Origin: ATZT02 sp038124905
Lineage (GTDB): Bacteria; Actinomycetota; Actinomycetes; S36-B12; UBA5976
Length of the DNA stretch: 22,493 bases
NCBI GenBank assembly: GCA_038124905.1
Contig: JAYPCW010000018.1
Location: forward strand, 1-22,493
Direction of reading: 5' to 3'
The notes below the pieces were generated by a model that saw only the letters and a program-made list of their open reading frames with translations, made no database searches and had not been told where the DNA came from. Positions 15,630-22,493 of this stretch are shown piece after piece. The position numbers were made by a program, and so were the translations under genes. Positions within the stretch are counted from its first letter, which is position 1. The number at the start of each line of letters is the position of its first letter.

Positions 15630-18260
15630 ATGTCAACTAAGACCGCACCGCCCAAATTATTGCTAGTTGATGGAAACTCTCTGGCCTATAGAGCTTTTTA
15701 CGCCTTGCCGGTGGAAAGTTTCACCACGAGTGCAGGTCAAAGCACCAATGCCGTTTATGGCTTTTGCACCATGTTCTTAAATGCACTCAACAATGAAAGC
15801 CCCACTCATTTGGCTGTAGCTTTTGATGTTTCTCGCCAGACTTTTAGAAGTGAGCGCTATCCGCTCTATAAGGCAAATCGTGCTAAATCACCAGAGGAAT
15901 TCGTCTCACAACTTGGTTTGATTGAGAAGTTCTTAGAGTCCTTCAAAGTAAAAAGCGTTAAAAAAGAAGGATTTGAAGCCGATGATTTGATTGCAACGCT
16001 AGCTAAAAAAGGTGCCGAGGCAGGATTTGAAGTATTGATTCTTACTGGAGATCGAGATTCCTACCAATTAGCTAGCGACAAGATAACTGTGCTTTATGCG
16101 CTCAAGGGCGTAAGTGAAATAGCCAGAATGACCCCTAAAGCAATTGAAGACAAATATGGATTAACCCCAGCTCAGTATCCAGATTTTGCTGCGCTTAGAG
16201 GTGACGCCTCTGACAATCTGCCATCGGTACCTGGAGTGGGTGAAAAAACAGCCCTTAAGTGGATCAGCGAATACAAAAATCTAGAAAATTTGTTAGCAAA
16301 CGCTAAAAATATTTCAGGGAAAGTTGGCGAATCGTTAAGAGAGAACTTACAACAAGTCAGGTTGAATCGAGAATTAACACAATTAATTACCGATGTTGCG
16401 ATAGATACAGAACTCGCTAACTATGAACTTGCTGAGCCAGAAAGCAATAAGGTGCTCCAGGTATTCACCGAATTAGAATTTAATAGCCTAAAAAATCGAT
16501 TTAAGTCACTATTTCTAAAAGAGACAAAAGCAACTCAAGATGTCAAATTTGAGATATTCACAAAAGAAAACGCCATAAAGTGGCTTAAGAGCACTAAAGG
16601 TGAGACCGTTAGTTTCCTAGTCAATTTTCACGACGGTAAACCACACACCATGGCGATTGCTGGGGCAAAGCCAAAAATCATTGAGCTTGATACGGTTTTA
16701 GACGAATTTATAGTCTGGTGTGAAAATTCACAGGTAAAGAAACAAATTCACAATTTAAAGCCCTTAACTAAATGGTTAATTTCAAATAATTCTCAATTAG
16801 TCGGCTTGCAAATCGATACTCATTTAGCTGGTTACTTACTAAATCCAGGTAGCAGAAACTTAGATCTTGAAGAATTAAGTTTGGAATATTTAAACTTAAA
16901 TTTAGCCTCATCAATCCAAGCCCCAGCTGAACTATTTGAAGATTTAGCGTTAAATCAAAGTCAATTAGTTTCAAAAGCGATCGCCGTCGAAAAACTAAGC
17001 ACATTTTTAATTGAGAAAATTGCTGAAATAGAAAACACCAAATTACTTACCGAATTAGAACTGCCCTTGGCAATGTTGCTTTGCGAAATGGAGCATTGCG
17101 GGGTCGCGATGGATTTGCCCTACTTGAAAAAACTTGAAGCAGAATTTGATAAGGAAGCAAGTAGCGCAACGACAGCTGCTCACAAATTGGCTGGTCGGGA
17201 GTTTAACCTTGCTTCACCAAAGCAGTTACAAGAAATTTTATTTCAAGAGCGTAATTTGCCAAAAACTAAGAAAACCAAAACTGGATTTACTACTGACGCT
17301 GATGCCTTAAATTGGCTTTTTGAAAATACACAAGATCCCTTGCTCGAGCAGATTCTCACCTTTAGAGAATTCATAAAGTTAAAGCAAATTGTTTCAGGGC
17401 TTATCCCGTTACTTGATATTCATTCACGAATTCATACCACGCTAAATCAAACAGTCACCGCCACCGGAAGACTTTCTTCGCAAGATCCAAACTTGCAAAA
17501 TATCCCAATCCGCACTGAGCATGGCAAGAAGATTCGAAAGGCCTTCATCGCTGGAAAAGATTGGGAAACTTTAGTTACCGCTGATTACTCGCAGATAGAG
17601 ATGCGGATTATGGCGCATTTGTCAGATGATGAAAATCTAATTGCTGCCTTCAACTCGGGCGAAGATTTGCACACAACAGTTGGTGCTTTGGTTTTTGGAG
17701 TTAAACCCAATGAAGTTGATGAAGACTTACGCAGACAAGTTAAAGCAATTTCTTACGGAATTGCCTATGGTTTAAGTAGCTATGGGTTAAGCCAAACATT
17801 GGGAATTGGTGTTAGCGAAGCCAGCGAATTGATGGAAACTTATTATCAGCGATTTGGAAAAGTAAGAGACTACCTAGCTGAAGTTGTTAAAGATGCTAAA
17901 AAAAATGGCTACACTCAAACTCTGTTGGGTAGAAGGCGCTACTTGCCAGATTTGAATAGTACAAATCGTCAACTACAGCAAATGGCAGAGCGCATGGCGC
18001 TCAATGCGCCTATTCAAGGTTCTGCTGCTGATCTAATTAAGTTAGCGATGTTGCGAGTAAAGGCAGATTTTGAAAAAAGTCAGCTGCGGTCGCGATTAAT
18101 TTTGCAAGTACACGATGAGCTGATCATTGAGGTAGCCCCGGGGGAGCGCGAAATCGTTGAAAAGATTTTGCCCGCAGCCATGGGTGAGGCTTATAACTTA
18201 AAAGTACCGCTAGCGGTGTCTGTGGGGCAAGGCAATTCTTGGGCCGAGGCCGCGCATTGA
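15630..18260 (+). CDS. polA: DNA polymerase I
   Basis: Repair and Okazaki-fragment-processing polymerase, 876 aa. The 5'-nuclease domain (about 1-300) has D14 (LLVDGNSLAYRAF), GDRDS with D141/D143 and the RGDASDNLP region with D192/D195. The middle domain (about 305-470) occupies the 3'-5' exonuclease position but lacks the paired D-x-E of motif I (SFLVNF instead), so proofreading is probably absent, as in mycobacterial Pol I. The polymerase domain (about 480-876) shows motif A DYSQIEMRI (D652), motif B RRQVKAISYGIAYG (K705, Y709) and motif C QVHDELIIE (H828, D829, E830). Y709 sits where E. coli has F762. ATG 15630 is 7 nt after a -10-like TAGGAT. Confidence 0.98.
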   Translation: MSTKTAPPKLLLVDGNSLAYRAFYALPVESFTTSAGQSTNAVYGFCTMFLNALNNESPTHLAVAFDVSRQTFRSERYPLYKANRAKSPEEFVSQLGLIEKFLESFKVKSVKKEGFEADDLIATLAKKGAEAGFEVLILTGDRDSYQLASDKITVLYALKGVSEIARMTPKAIEDKYGLTPAQYPDFAALRGDASDNLPSVPGVGEKTALKWISEYKNLENLLANAKNISGKVGESLRENLQQVRLNRELTQLITDVAIDTELANYELAEPESNKVLQVFTELEFNSLKNRFKSLFLKETKATQDVKFEIFTKENAIKWLKSTKGETVSFLVNFHDGKPHTMAIAGAKPKIIELDTVLDEFIVWCENSQVKKQIHNLKPLTKWLISNNSQLVGLQIDTHLAGYLLNPGSRNLDLEELSLEYLNLNLASSIQAPAELFEDLALNQSQLVSKAIAVEKLSTFLIEKIAEIENTKLLTELELPLAMLLCEMEHCGVAMDLPYLKKLEAEFDKEASSATTAAHKLAGREFNLASPKQLQEILFQERNLPKTKKTKTGFTTDADALNWLFENTQDPLLEQILTFREFIKLKQIVSGLIPLLDIHSRIHTTLNQTVTATGRLSSQDPNLQNIPIRTEHGKKIRKAFIAGKDWETLVTADYSQIEMRIMAHLSDDENLIAAFNSGEDLHTTVGALVFGVKPNEVDEDLRRQVKAISYGIAYGLSSYGLSQTLGIGVSEASELMETYYQRFGKVRDYLAEVVKDAKKNGYTQTLLGRRRYLPDLNSTNRQLQQMAERMALNAPIQGSAADLIKLAMLRVKADFEKSQLRSRLILQVHDELIIEVAPGEREIVEKILPAAMGEAYNLKVPLAVSVGQGNSWAEAAH

Positions 18261-18378
18261 CCCATATATAGAACAAGTACGCTTGGGTAGTTGAGTTGCA
18301 AATGCGTCATCCGACAGGGCGTGGTGGTGCGGATCGCTAAGAGATCAAGTTTGAAATTCAATTAACTACTAGAAAAGC

Positions 18379-18393
18379 GCAGTTTCTAACTGC
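18379..18393 (+). repeat. Inverted repeat upstream of rpsA
   Basis: GCAGTT, three bases, AACTGC. It sits about where a -35 element would be relative to the -10-like GATAAT at 18400, so it could be an operator as well as an RNA hairpin. Confidence 0.4.
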
Positions 18394-18399
18394 TTGAAA

Positions 18400-18405
18400 G
18401 ATAAT
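18400..18405 (+). promoter_or_regulatory. Putative -10 element of rpsA (leaderless start)
   Basis: GATAAT (five of six bases of TATAAT) is followed by 7 nt and ATG 18413, the same spacing as at polA and pdtaR. No Shine-Dalgarno site is found close to the ATG; a weak GAAAG lies 12 nt away. Confidence 0.45.
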
Positions 18406-18412
18406 CTAAATA

Positions 18413-19780
18413 ATGTCAGTTTCTTCATCTACAAGTCCGCAAGTTGCAATTAACGATATTGGCTCCAACGAAGAGTTACTAGCGGCAATCGATAAAACCA
18501 TAAAATATTTTAATGACGGAGACCTCGTTGAAGGTGTCGTTGTAAAAGTTGATCGTGACGAAGTCTTGTTAGACATCGGATACAAAACCGAGGGTGTTAT
18601 ACCTTCAAGAGAATTAACTATTCGCCACGATGTCGATCCCAGCGAAGTAATTAACGTTGGCGACACTGTAGAAGCCTTAGTACTTCAAAAAGAAGATAAA
18701 GAAGGCCGCCTAATTCTTTCTAAGAAGCGTGCTCAATACGAACGCGCCTGGGGCAGTATTGAAAAAATTAAGAATGAAGATGGTGTTGTTAAAGGCAACG
18801 TTATCGAGGTAGTCAAGGGTGGATTAATCGTCGACATTGGATTGAGAGGCTTTTTGCCTGCATCGTTAGTAGAGATGCGACGAGTTCGTGATTTATCTCC
18901 TTACATGGGTCAAGAAATCGAAGCAAAAATTATCGAACTTGATAAGAACCGAAATAACGTGGTGCTGTCTAGAAGAGCTTGGTTAGAACAGTCGCAATCT
19001 GCTAGCCGCTCAACTTTCTTAAATCAACTTCAAAAGGGTCAAATTCGCTCTGGTCACATCTCAAGCATCGTTAACTTTGGTGCCTTTGTAGATCTTGGTG
19101 GCGTTGATGGCTTGGTTCACGTTTCCGAACTTTCTTGGAAGCATATCGAGCATCCATCAGAAGTTGTTGAAGTTGGAATGCCAGTAACTGTTGAAGTTCT
19201 TGAAGTTGACATGGAACGTGAGCGGGTATCTCTCTCACTGAAGTCAACTCAAGAAGATCCTTGGCAGCAATTTGCCCGTGAACACAAAATCAACGCAGTG
19301 GTTCCAGGAACTGTTACCAAGTTAGTTCCTTTTGGCGCCTTCATTCGTGTTGCTGATGGAATTGAAGGCTTAGTTCACATCTCTGAATTGAGCAAAACTC
19401 ACGTTGAAATTCCAGAACAAGTAGTTCAGGTAGGTCAAGAAATAAGTGTAAAAGTGATTGACATTGATCTTGATCGTCGTCGAGTCTCTTTGTCTGTGCG
19501 TCAAGCAGACGATTCAGCCGATGCCACTGCTGCTTTTGATCCTTATCAATATGGAATGACGCCGGTTTACGATGAAGCCGGTAAATATATTGGTCCAGAA
19601 GGATTTGATCCATCCACCGGTGAATGGAAAGCTGGATTTGAAGATCAAAAAGAAGAGTGGCAAAAACAATACTCAGAAGCCTTAGCCAAATGGCAAGGTG
19701 AACAAAATTCAGAGTCAGGTACTTTGGCGCAAAATAGTAAATTAGCTGAATTAAAAGACAAACTAGACCAAAACTCTTAA
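18413..19780 (+). CDS. rpsA: 30S ribosomal protein S1
   Basis: mRNA-binding ribosomal protein, 455 aa, with four S1/OB domains at about residues 37-107 (GDLVEGVVVKVDRDEVLLDI), 122-190 (KGNVIEVVKGGLIVDIGLRG), 208-278 (RSGHISSIVNFGAFVDLGG) and 294-364 (VPGTVTKLVPFGAFIRVADG). Domains three and four have the VHVSELS/VHISELS strands typical of strong RNA binders. The C-terminal tail (about 370-455) is acidic and low in complexity, with DEAGKYIGPEGFDPSTGEW, as in other actinobacterial S1 proteins. Actinobacterial S1 has four domains rather than the six of E. coli. A perfect 14-bp palindrome spans its stop codon. Confidence 0.97.
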   Translation: MSVSSSTSPQVAINDIGSNEELLAAIDKTIKYFNDGDLVEGVVVKVDRDEVLLDIGYKTEGVIPSRELTIRHDVDPSEVINVGDTVEALVLQKEDKEGRLILSKKRAQYERAWGSIEKIKNEDGVVKGNVIEVVKGGLIVDIGLRGFLPASLVEMRRVRDLSPYMGQEIEAKIIELDKNRNNVVLSRRAWLEQSQSASRSTFLNQLQKGQIRSGHISSIVNFGAFVDLGGVDGLVHVSELSWKHIEHPSEVVEVGMPVTVEVLEVDMERERVSLSLKSTQEDPWQQFAREHKINAVVPGTVTKLVPFGAFIRVADGIEGLVHISELSKTHVEIPEQVVQVGQEISVKVIDIDLDRRRVSLSVRQADDSADATAAFDPYQYGMTPVYDEAGKYIGPEGFDPSTGEWKAGFEDQKEEWQKQYSEALAKWQGEQNSESGTLAQNSKLAELKDKLDQNS

Positions 19781-19785
19781 GAGTT
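19772..19785 (+). repeat. Perfect 14-bp palindrome across the rpsA stop codon
   Basis: AACTCTTAAGAGTT contains the rpsA TAA (19778-19780) and ends 11 nt before the coaE TTG. In RNA it could form a 5-bp stem with a UUAA loop. There is no T-run, so termination is not implied. Confidence 0.45.
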
Positions 19786-19796
19786 ATGAGTTAGCT

Positions 19797-20384
19797 TTGC
19801 GTATTGGCTTAACAGGCGGAATCGGTGCAGGAAAAAGCACCGTTTCCGCTTGTTTTGCAAAAAGAGGCGCCAAGATAATTTCTTCAGACAAAATTGCGCA
19901 AGAAATCTTGGATAGACCCCAGGTGCAAATAAAATTGGTCGAACTCTTCGGTGAAGAAGCAGTGAACTCAGGTAAAACCGATCGAAAAGTATTGAGCGAG
20001 CAAGTTTTTCTCGAACCAGAATTAAGGTTAAAACTTGAAGCGATTGTCCATCCACTGGTGAGGGCAGAAGTAATCAAAGAGTTTGCCGCCGTTCAACCAG
20101 GGGAAGTGGCAATAAATGAAGTCCCGCTACTTTTTGAAGTGGGCCTAGAAAAGAATTACGACTTAGTTATAAGTGTGGTTGCCGATCAAGAAACTAGAAT
20201 CCAGCGCGCCATGCAGCGGGGAATGTCTCGAGCAGATGTGGTTGCCAGGCTCAGCGTTCAGGTTTTAGATGAAGAAAGAATCAAAAAAAGCGATTTAATC
20301 ATTGAAAACAACCGCACTTTAAGTGAATTAGAAAAACAGGTCGACTCGGCCTGGCAACAGATACTAAGTTTGGTGAAGTCATGA
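19797..20384 (+). CDS. coaE: Dephospho-CoA kinase
   Basis: Last step of CoA synthesis: ATP-dependent phosphorylation of dephospho-CoA. The 195 aa begin MRIGLTGGIGAGKST, with the P-loop GGIGAGKST at residues 7-15, then ISSDKIAQEIL with D31 and VPLLFEVGLEKNYD in the substrate region. It is a single-domain enzyme; mycobacterial CoaE carries an extra C-terminal UPF0157 domain that is missing here. TTG 19797 is the start because the frame is closed by TAG just upstream. It lies 16 nt after rpsA, and its stop shares ATGA with the uvrB start. Confidence 0.96.
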   Translation: MRIGLTGGIGAGKSTVSACFAKRGAKIISSDKIAQEILDRPQVQIKLVELFGEEAVNSGKTDRKVLSEQVFLEPELRLKLEAIVHPLVRAEVIKEFAAVQPGEVAINEVPLLFEVGLEKNYDLVISVVADQETRIQRAMQRGMSRADVVARLSVQVLDEERIKKSDLIIENNRTLSELEKQVDSAWQQILSLVKS

Positions 20385-22420
20385 GTTTGGCACCAAGGCT
20401 CAGTCGAAAAGTATCTCCGTTTCAAGTAGTTTCTGAATTTACTCCCGCAGGTGATCAGCCCAAAGCAATAGCCGAGCTAGAAAAAAGAATTAATGATGGT
20501 GAAAAACATGTAGTTTTACTTGGAGCAACAGGAACAGGTAAGTCAGCTACCTGTGCTTGGTTAGTAGAAAAACTTCAAAGACCAACTTTAGTAATTGAAC
20601 CTAATAAAACTTTGGCTGCACAAATGGCGAATGAATTAAAACAAATGTTTCCGAATAATGCTGTTGAGTACTTTGTTTCTTACTATGACTATTACCAACC
20701 TGAAGCCTATGTCCCGCAAACCGATACTTTTATTGAAAAAGACGCTTCAATAAATGCCGAGGTGGAGCGGTTACGGCATGCTGCAACCAGCTCGCTCTTA
20801 ACCAGGCGAGACGTCATAGTGGTGGCAACTGTTTCTTGTATTTACGGCTTGGGCACTCCCGAGGAATACATTGAGCAGGCTATAAAAATCTCTAAAAATG
20901 AACCCATCAGCAGAGAAGTCATTATGAAGCAATTGGTTTCTATTCAATACACCAGAAACGATGTGGCATTTGAAAGAGGAACATTTAGAGTTCGCGGCGA
21001 TACTGTAGAAGTATTTCCAGTTTATGAAGAATATGCAATTCGAATCGAGATGTTCGGTGATGAAATCGACCGCATCTTAACGCTGCATCCTTTGACTGGC
21101 GAGGTAATTAGTGATGACGAAGAGCTTCTAATATTTCCAGCAACTCATTATGTCGCCTCGACTGAACGCACCAATCAGGCAATGAGTGAAATTGAAAAAG
21201 AACTTAATGAAAGATTAGTTGAGTTAAAAAAGCAAAATAAGTTGCTAGAACATCAACGCCTGAGAATGCGTACAACTTTTGACTTAGAAATGATTCGCGA
21301 GTTGGGGTTCTGTTCAGGAATCGAGAACTACTCCCGTTTTTTTGATGACAGACCGCCGGGCTCTGCACCCAACACTCTTTTGGATTACTTTCCCGATGAT
21401 TTTTTGCTGATTATCGACGAATCACATGTCACTGTGCCCCAGATTGGGGCGATGTATGAAGGAGATCGCTCCAGAAAGCGGACTTTGGTTGATTATGGAT
21501 TTCGCTTGCCCAGCGCGATGGATAATCGACCGCTTAAATTTAATGAATTTGAAAAAAGAGTTGGCCAAACTGTTTATCTATCTGCTACACCTGGAAAATA
21601 TGAATTAGAGAAGGTTTCGTCGGTAGTAGAACAAGTAATTAGACCTACTGGCCTGGTTGATCCGCAAGTACTGGTTCATCCAATTAAAGGTCAAATCGAT
21701 GATTTATTGCATCGGATACGCGAACGAGCTGAAAAAAGCGAAAGAGTTTTAGTTACAACGCTAACTAAAAAAATGGCAGAAGAGCTTACGGATTTTTTTA
21801 CCGAAAAGGGAGTGCGTGTTAGGTATCTTCATAGTGAAATAGACACTTTGAGACGGGTAGAACTCCTTAGAGAATTGCGATTGGGAGTATTTGATTGTCT
21901 GGTTGGTATAAATCTTTTGAGAGAAGGTTTGGATCTTCCAGAAGTATCTCTAGTAGCAATTTTGGATGCAGATAAGCAAGGCTTTTTGCGATCGGAAACT
22001 AGTCTTATTCAAACTATCGGCCGAGCAGCCAGAAATGTTTCTGGGCAAGTAGTGATGTATGCAGATGAAATCACTCCGCAAATGAAGGCTGCTATCGATG
22101 AAACCAATCGACGGCGAGATAAGCAGTTACTGTTTAATAAAAAAAATGGAATTGATCCAGCACCATTGAGAAAGAAAATTGCCGATATCACTGATTCGAT
22201 TGTCCGCGAAGATGAAGACACGCAACAAGCACTAAATAAGATTAGTGAAAAAATCAAGAAGGCTAATACGCCAACGGGGGACCTCGCCGCGCTGATTGAG
22301 GAACTAACTGAAGCGATGCGTAGCGCTGCTAGCGAATTGAATTTTGAGCTTGCCGCTCGCTATCGAGACGAAATTAGAGATCTTAAAAAAGAGTTGAATC
22401 AAATGTTGCGGGTAAAGTGA
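20381..22420 (+). CDS. uvrB: UvrABC system protein B (excinuclease subunit B)
   Basis: Damage-verifying helicase-like subunit of nucleotide excision repair, loaded by UvrA and recruiting UvrC. The 679 aa show Walker A GATGTGKS (residues 48-55), the damage-probing beta-hairpin region (about 100-125, YYDYYQPEAYVPQTDTFIEK), the DEAD-like box DESH at 346-349, YLSATPG, the helicase motif VGINLLREGLDLPEVSLV with QTIGRAARN, and a C-terminal UVR domain (about 635-675) that contacts UvrC. The start overlaps the coaE stop (ATGA). In the common actinobacterial order it follows rpsA and coaE. Confidence 0.98.
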   Translation: MSLAPRLSRKVSPFQVVSEFTPAGDQPKAIAELEKRINDGEKHVVLLGATGTGKSATCAWLVEKLQRPTLVIEPNKTLAAQMANELKQMFPNNAVEYFVSYYDYYQPEAYVPQTDTFIEKDASINAEVERLRHAATSSLLTRRDVIVVATVSCIYGLGTPEEYIEQAIKISKNEPISREVIMKQLVSIQYTRNDVAFERGTFRVRGDTVEVFPVYEEYAIRIEMFGDEIDRILTLHPLTGEVISDDEELLIFPATHYVASTERTNQAMSEIEKELNERLVELKKQNKLLEHQRLRMRTTFDLEMIRELGFCSGIENYSRFFDDRPPGSAPNTLLDYFPDDFLLIIDESHVTVPQIGAMYEGDRSRKRTLVDYGFRLPSAMDNRPLKFNEFEKRVGQTVYLSATPGKYELEKVSSVVEQVIRPTGLVDPQVLVHPIKGQIDDLLHRIRERAEKSERVLVTTLTKKMAEELTDFFTEKGVRVRYLHSEIDTLRRVELLRELRLGVFDCLVGINLLREGLDLPEVSLVAILDADKQGFLRSETSLIQTIGRAARNVSGQVVMYADEITPQMKAAIDETNRRRDKQLLFNKKNGIDPAPLRKKIADITDSIVREDEDTQQALNKISEKIKKANTPTGDLAALIEELTEAMRSAASELNFELAARYRDEIRDLKKELNQMLRVK

Positions 22421-22432
22421 GTGGACCTAGAC

Positions 22433-22438
22433 TAGATT
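22433..22438 (+). promoter_or_regulatory. Putative -10 element of the terC-like gene (leaderless start)
   Basis: TAGATT is followed by 7 nt (CAAGTAA) and ATG 22446. The spacing is the same as at polA, rpsA and pdtaR. Confidence 0.4.
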
Positions 22439-22445
22439 CAAGTAA

Positions 22446-22493
22446 ATGAGCGTATCTCTGACCACCTGGGCGATAACCGTAATTGTGGTATTC
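22446..22493 (+). CDS. Start of a membrane protein, probably TerC family (partial)
   Basis: Only 16 codons lie in the window: MSVSLTTWAITVIVVF, an uninterrupted hydrophobic N-terminus. TerC-family proteins often begin in this way, and I recall a terC-like gene beside uvrB in other actinobacteria, so TerC is the best guess. The visible residues alone only show the beginning of a membrane segment. The gene starts 25 nt after uvrB. Confidence 0.45.
   Translation, partial: MSVSLTTWAITVIVVF

Larger units (their letters stand above)
18261..18412 (+). other. polA-rpsA intergenic region with two predicted RNA hairpins
   Basis: This 152-bp stretch is the longest non-coding interval in the window. 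It holds a bulged stem (18304-18313 GCGTCATCCG pairing with 18330-18337 CGGATCGC, two bases TC unpaired, 16-nt loop rich in GGTGG) and a 6-bp hairpin GCAGTT-TCT-AACTGC at 18379-18393. The hairpin has no T-run after it, so it is not a classical terminator. A promoter for rpsA is proposed at 18400. The region could be an rpsA leader, a small RNA or a polA 3' end; I recognise no known RNA family. Confidence 0.4.

Noticed and set aside
18379..18393. GCAGTT/AACTGC hairpin as the polA terminator
   Set aside because: Six-pair stem followed by TTGAAAG rather than a U-tract; it is kept only as an inverted repeat.
18304..18393. ANTAR (paired hexaloop) target for PdtaR in front of rpsA
   Set aside because: The loops are 16 and 3 nt, not two six-base loops with A1 and G4, so the known ANTAR target pattern is not met.
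1..22493. Mobile elements, CRISPR arrays, phage or defence genes
   Set aside because: No transposase, integrase, direct-repeat array, or compositionally distinct block was seen; all genes are housekeeping genes in conserved order.

Overview
The window looks like a gene-dense piece of a small, streamlined actinobacterial chromosome. The GC content is low for that phylum (I judge it by eye to be in the low-to-mid 40s percent). Three things point to Actinobacteria. The gene order is typical (aspS-rarA-alaS-ruvX-mltG-aroE, then a prepilin peptidase, aroC-aroK-aroB-aroQ-pepQ-efp-nusB, and later polA-rpsA-coaE-uvrB). There is a PdtaR-type receiver-ANTAR regulator. Ribosomal protein S1 has four S1 domains and the acidic tail usual in actinobacteria. 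The low GC and very short gaps fit a freshwater planktonic lineage such as the Nanopelagicales (acI). That placement is inference. Almost every base is coding; the longest non-coding stretch is about 150 bp, between polA and rpsA. I see no insertion sequence, prophage, CRISPR array or origin.

Layout. Positions 1-13066 (+ strand) form a near-continuous run: the aspS end, rarA, alaS, ruvX, mltG, aroE, an A24 prepilin peptidase, aroC, aroK, aroB, aroQ, an M24 Xaa-Pro peptidase, efp and nusB. Many neighbours share start and stop bases (ATGA, TAATG, TTGA) or overlap by 11-14 bp, so translational coupling is likely. This block holds five of the seven shikimate-pathway enzymes (AroB, AroQ, AroE, AroK, AroC); DAHP synthase and EPSP synthase are not here. 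A minus-strand tRNA with anticodon CAA (13072-13145) follows, divergent from pdtaR (13173-13751, +). Three minus-strand genes come next: upp, a DUF554 membrane protein and a hotdog thioesterase. The thioesterase is divergent from polA. polA, rpsA, coaE and uvrB then run on the + strand, and the first codons of a probable TerC-family membrane protein end the window.

Functionally this is housekeeping: tRNA charging (AspRS, AlaRS), translation (EF-P, S1), transcription antitermination (NusB, PdtaR), aromatic amino acid precursors, DNA repair and replication (RarA, RuvX-like, Pol I, UvrB), cell-wall synthesis (MltG), CoA synthesis and uracil salvage. I do not see a novel multi-gene system.

The most unusual element is the tRNA. 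Its D-arm has the same layout as E. coli tRNA-Leu, with A15, U48, A73 and anticodon CAA, but its variable loop has only 5 nt instead of the long arm normal for tRNA-Leu. The second theme is promoter layout. Four genes that appear to start transcription units (pdtaR, polA, rpsA, the terC-like gene) each have a -10-like hexamer exactly 7 nt before ATG, which suggests leaderless mRNAs. At the two divergent gene pairs, -10-like hexamers on opposite strands overlap.
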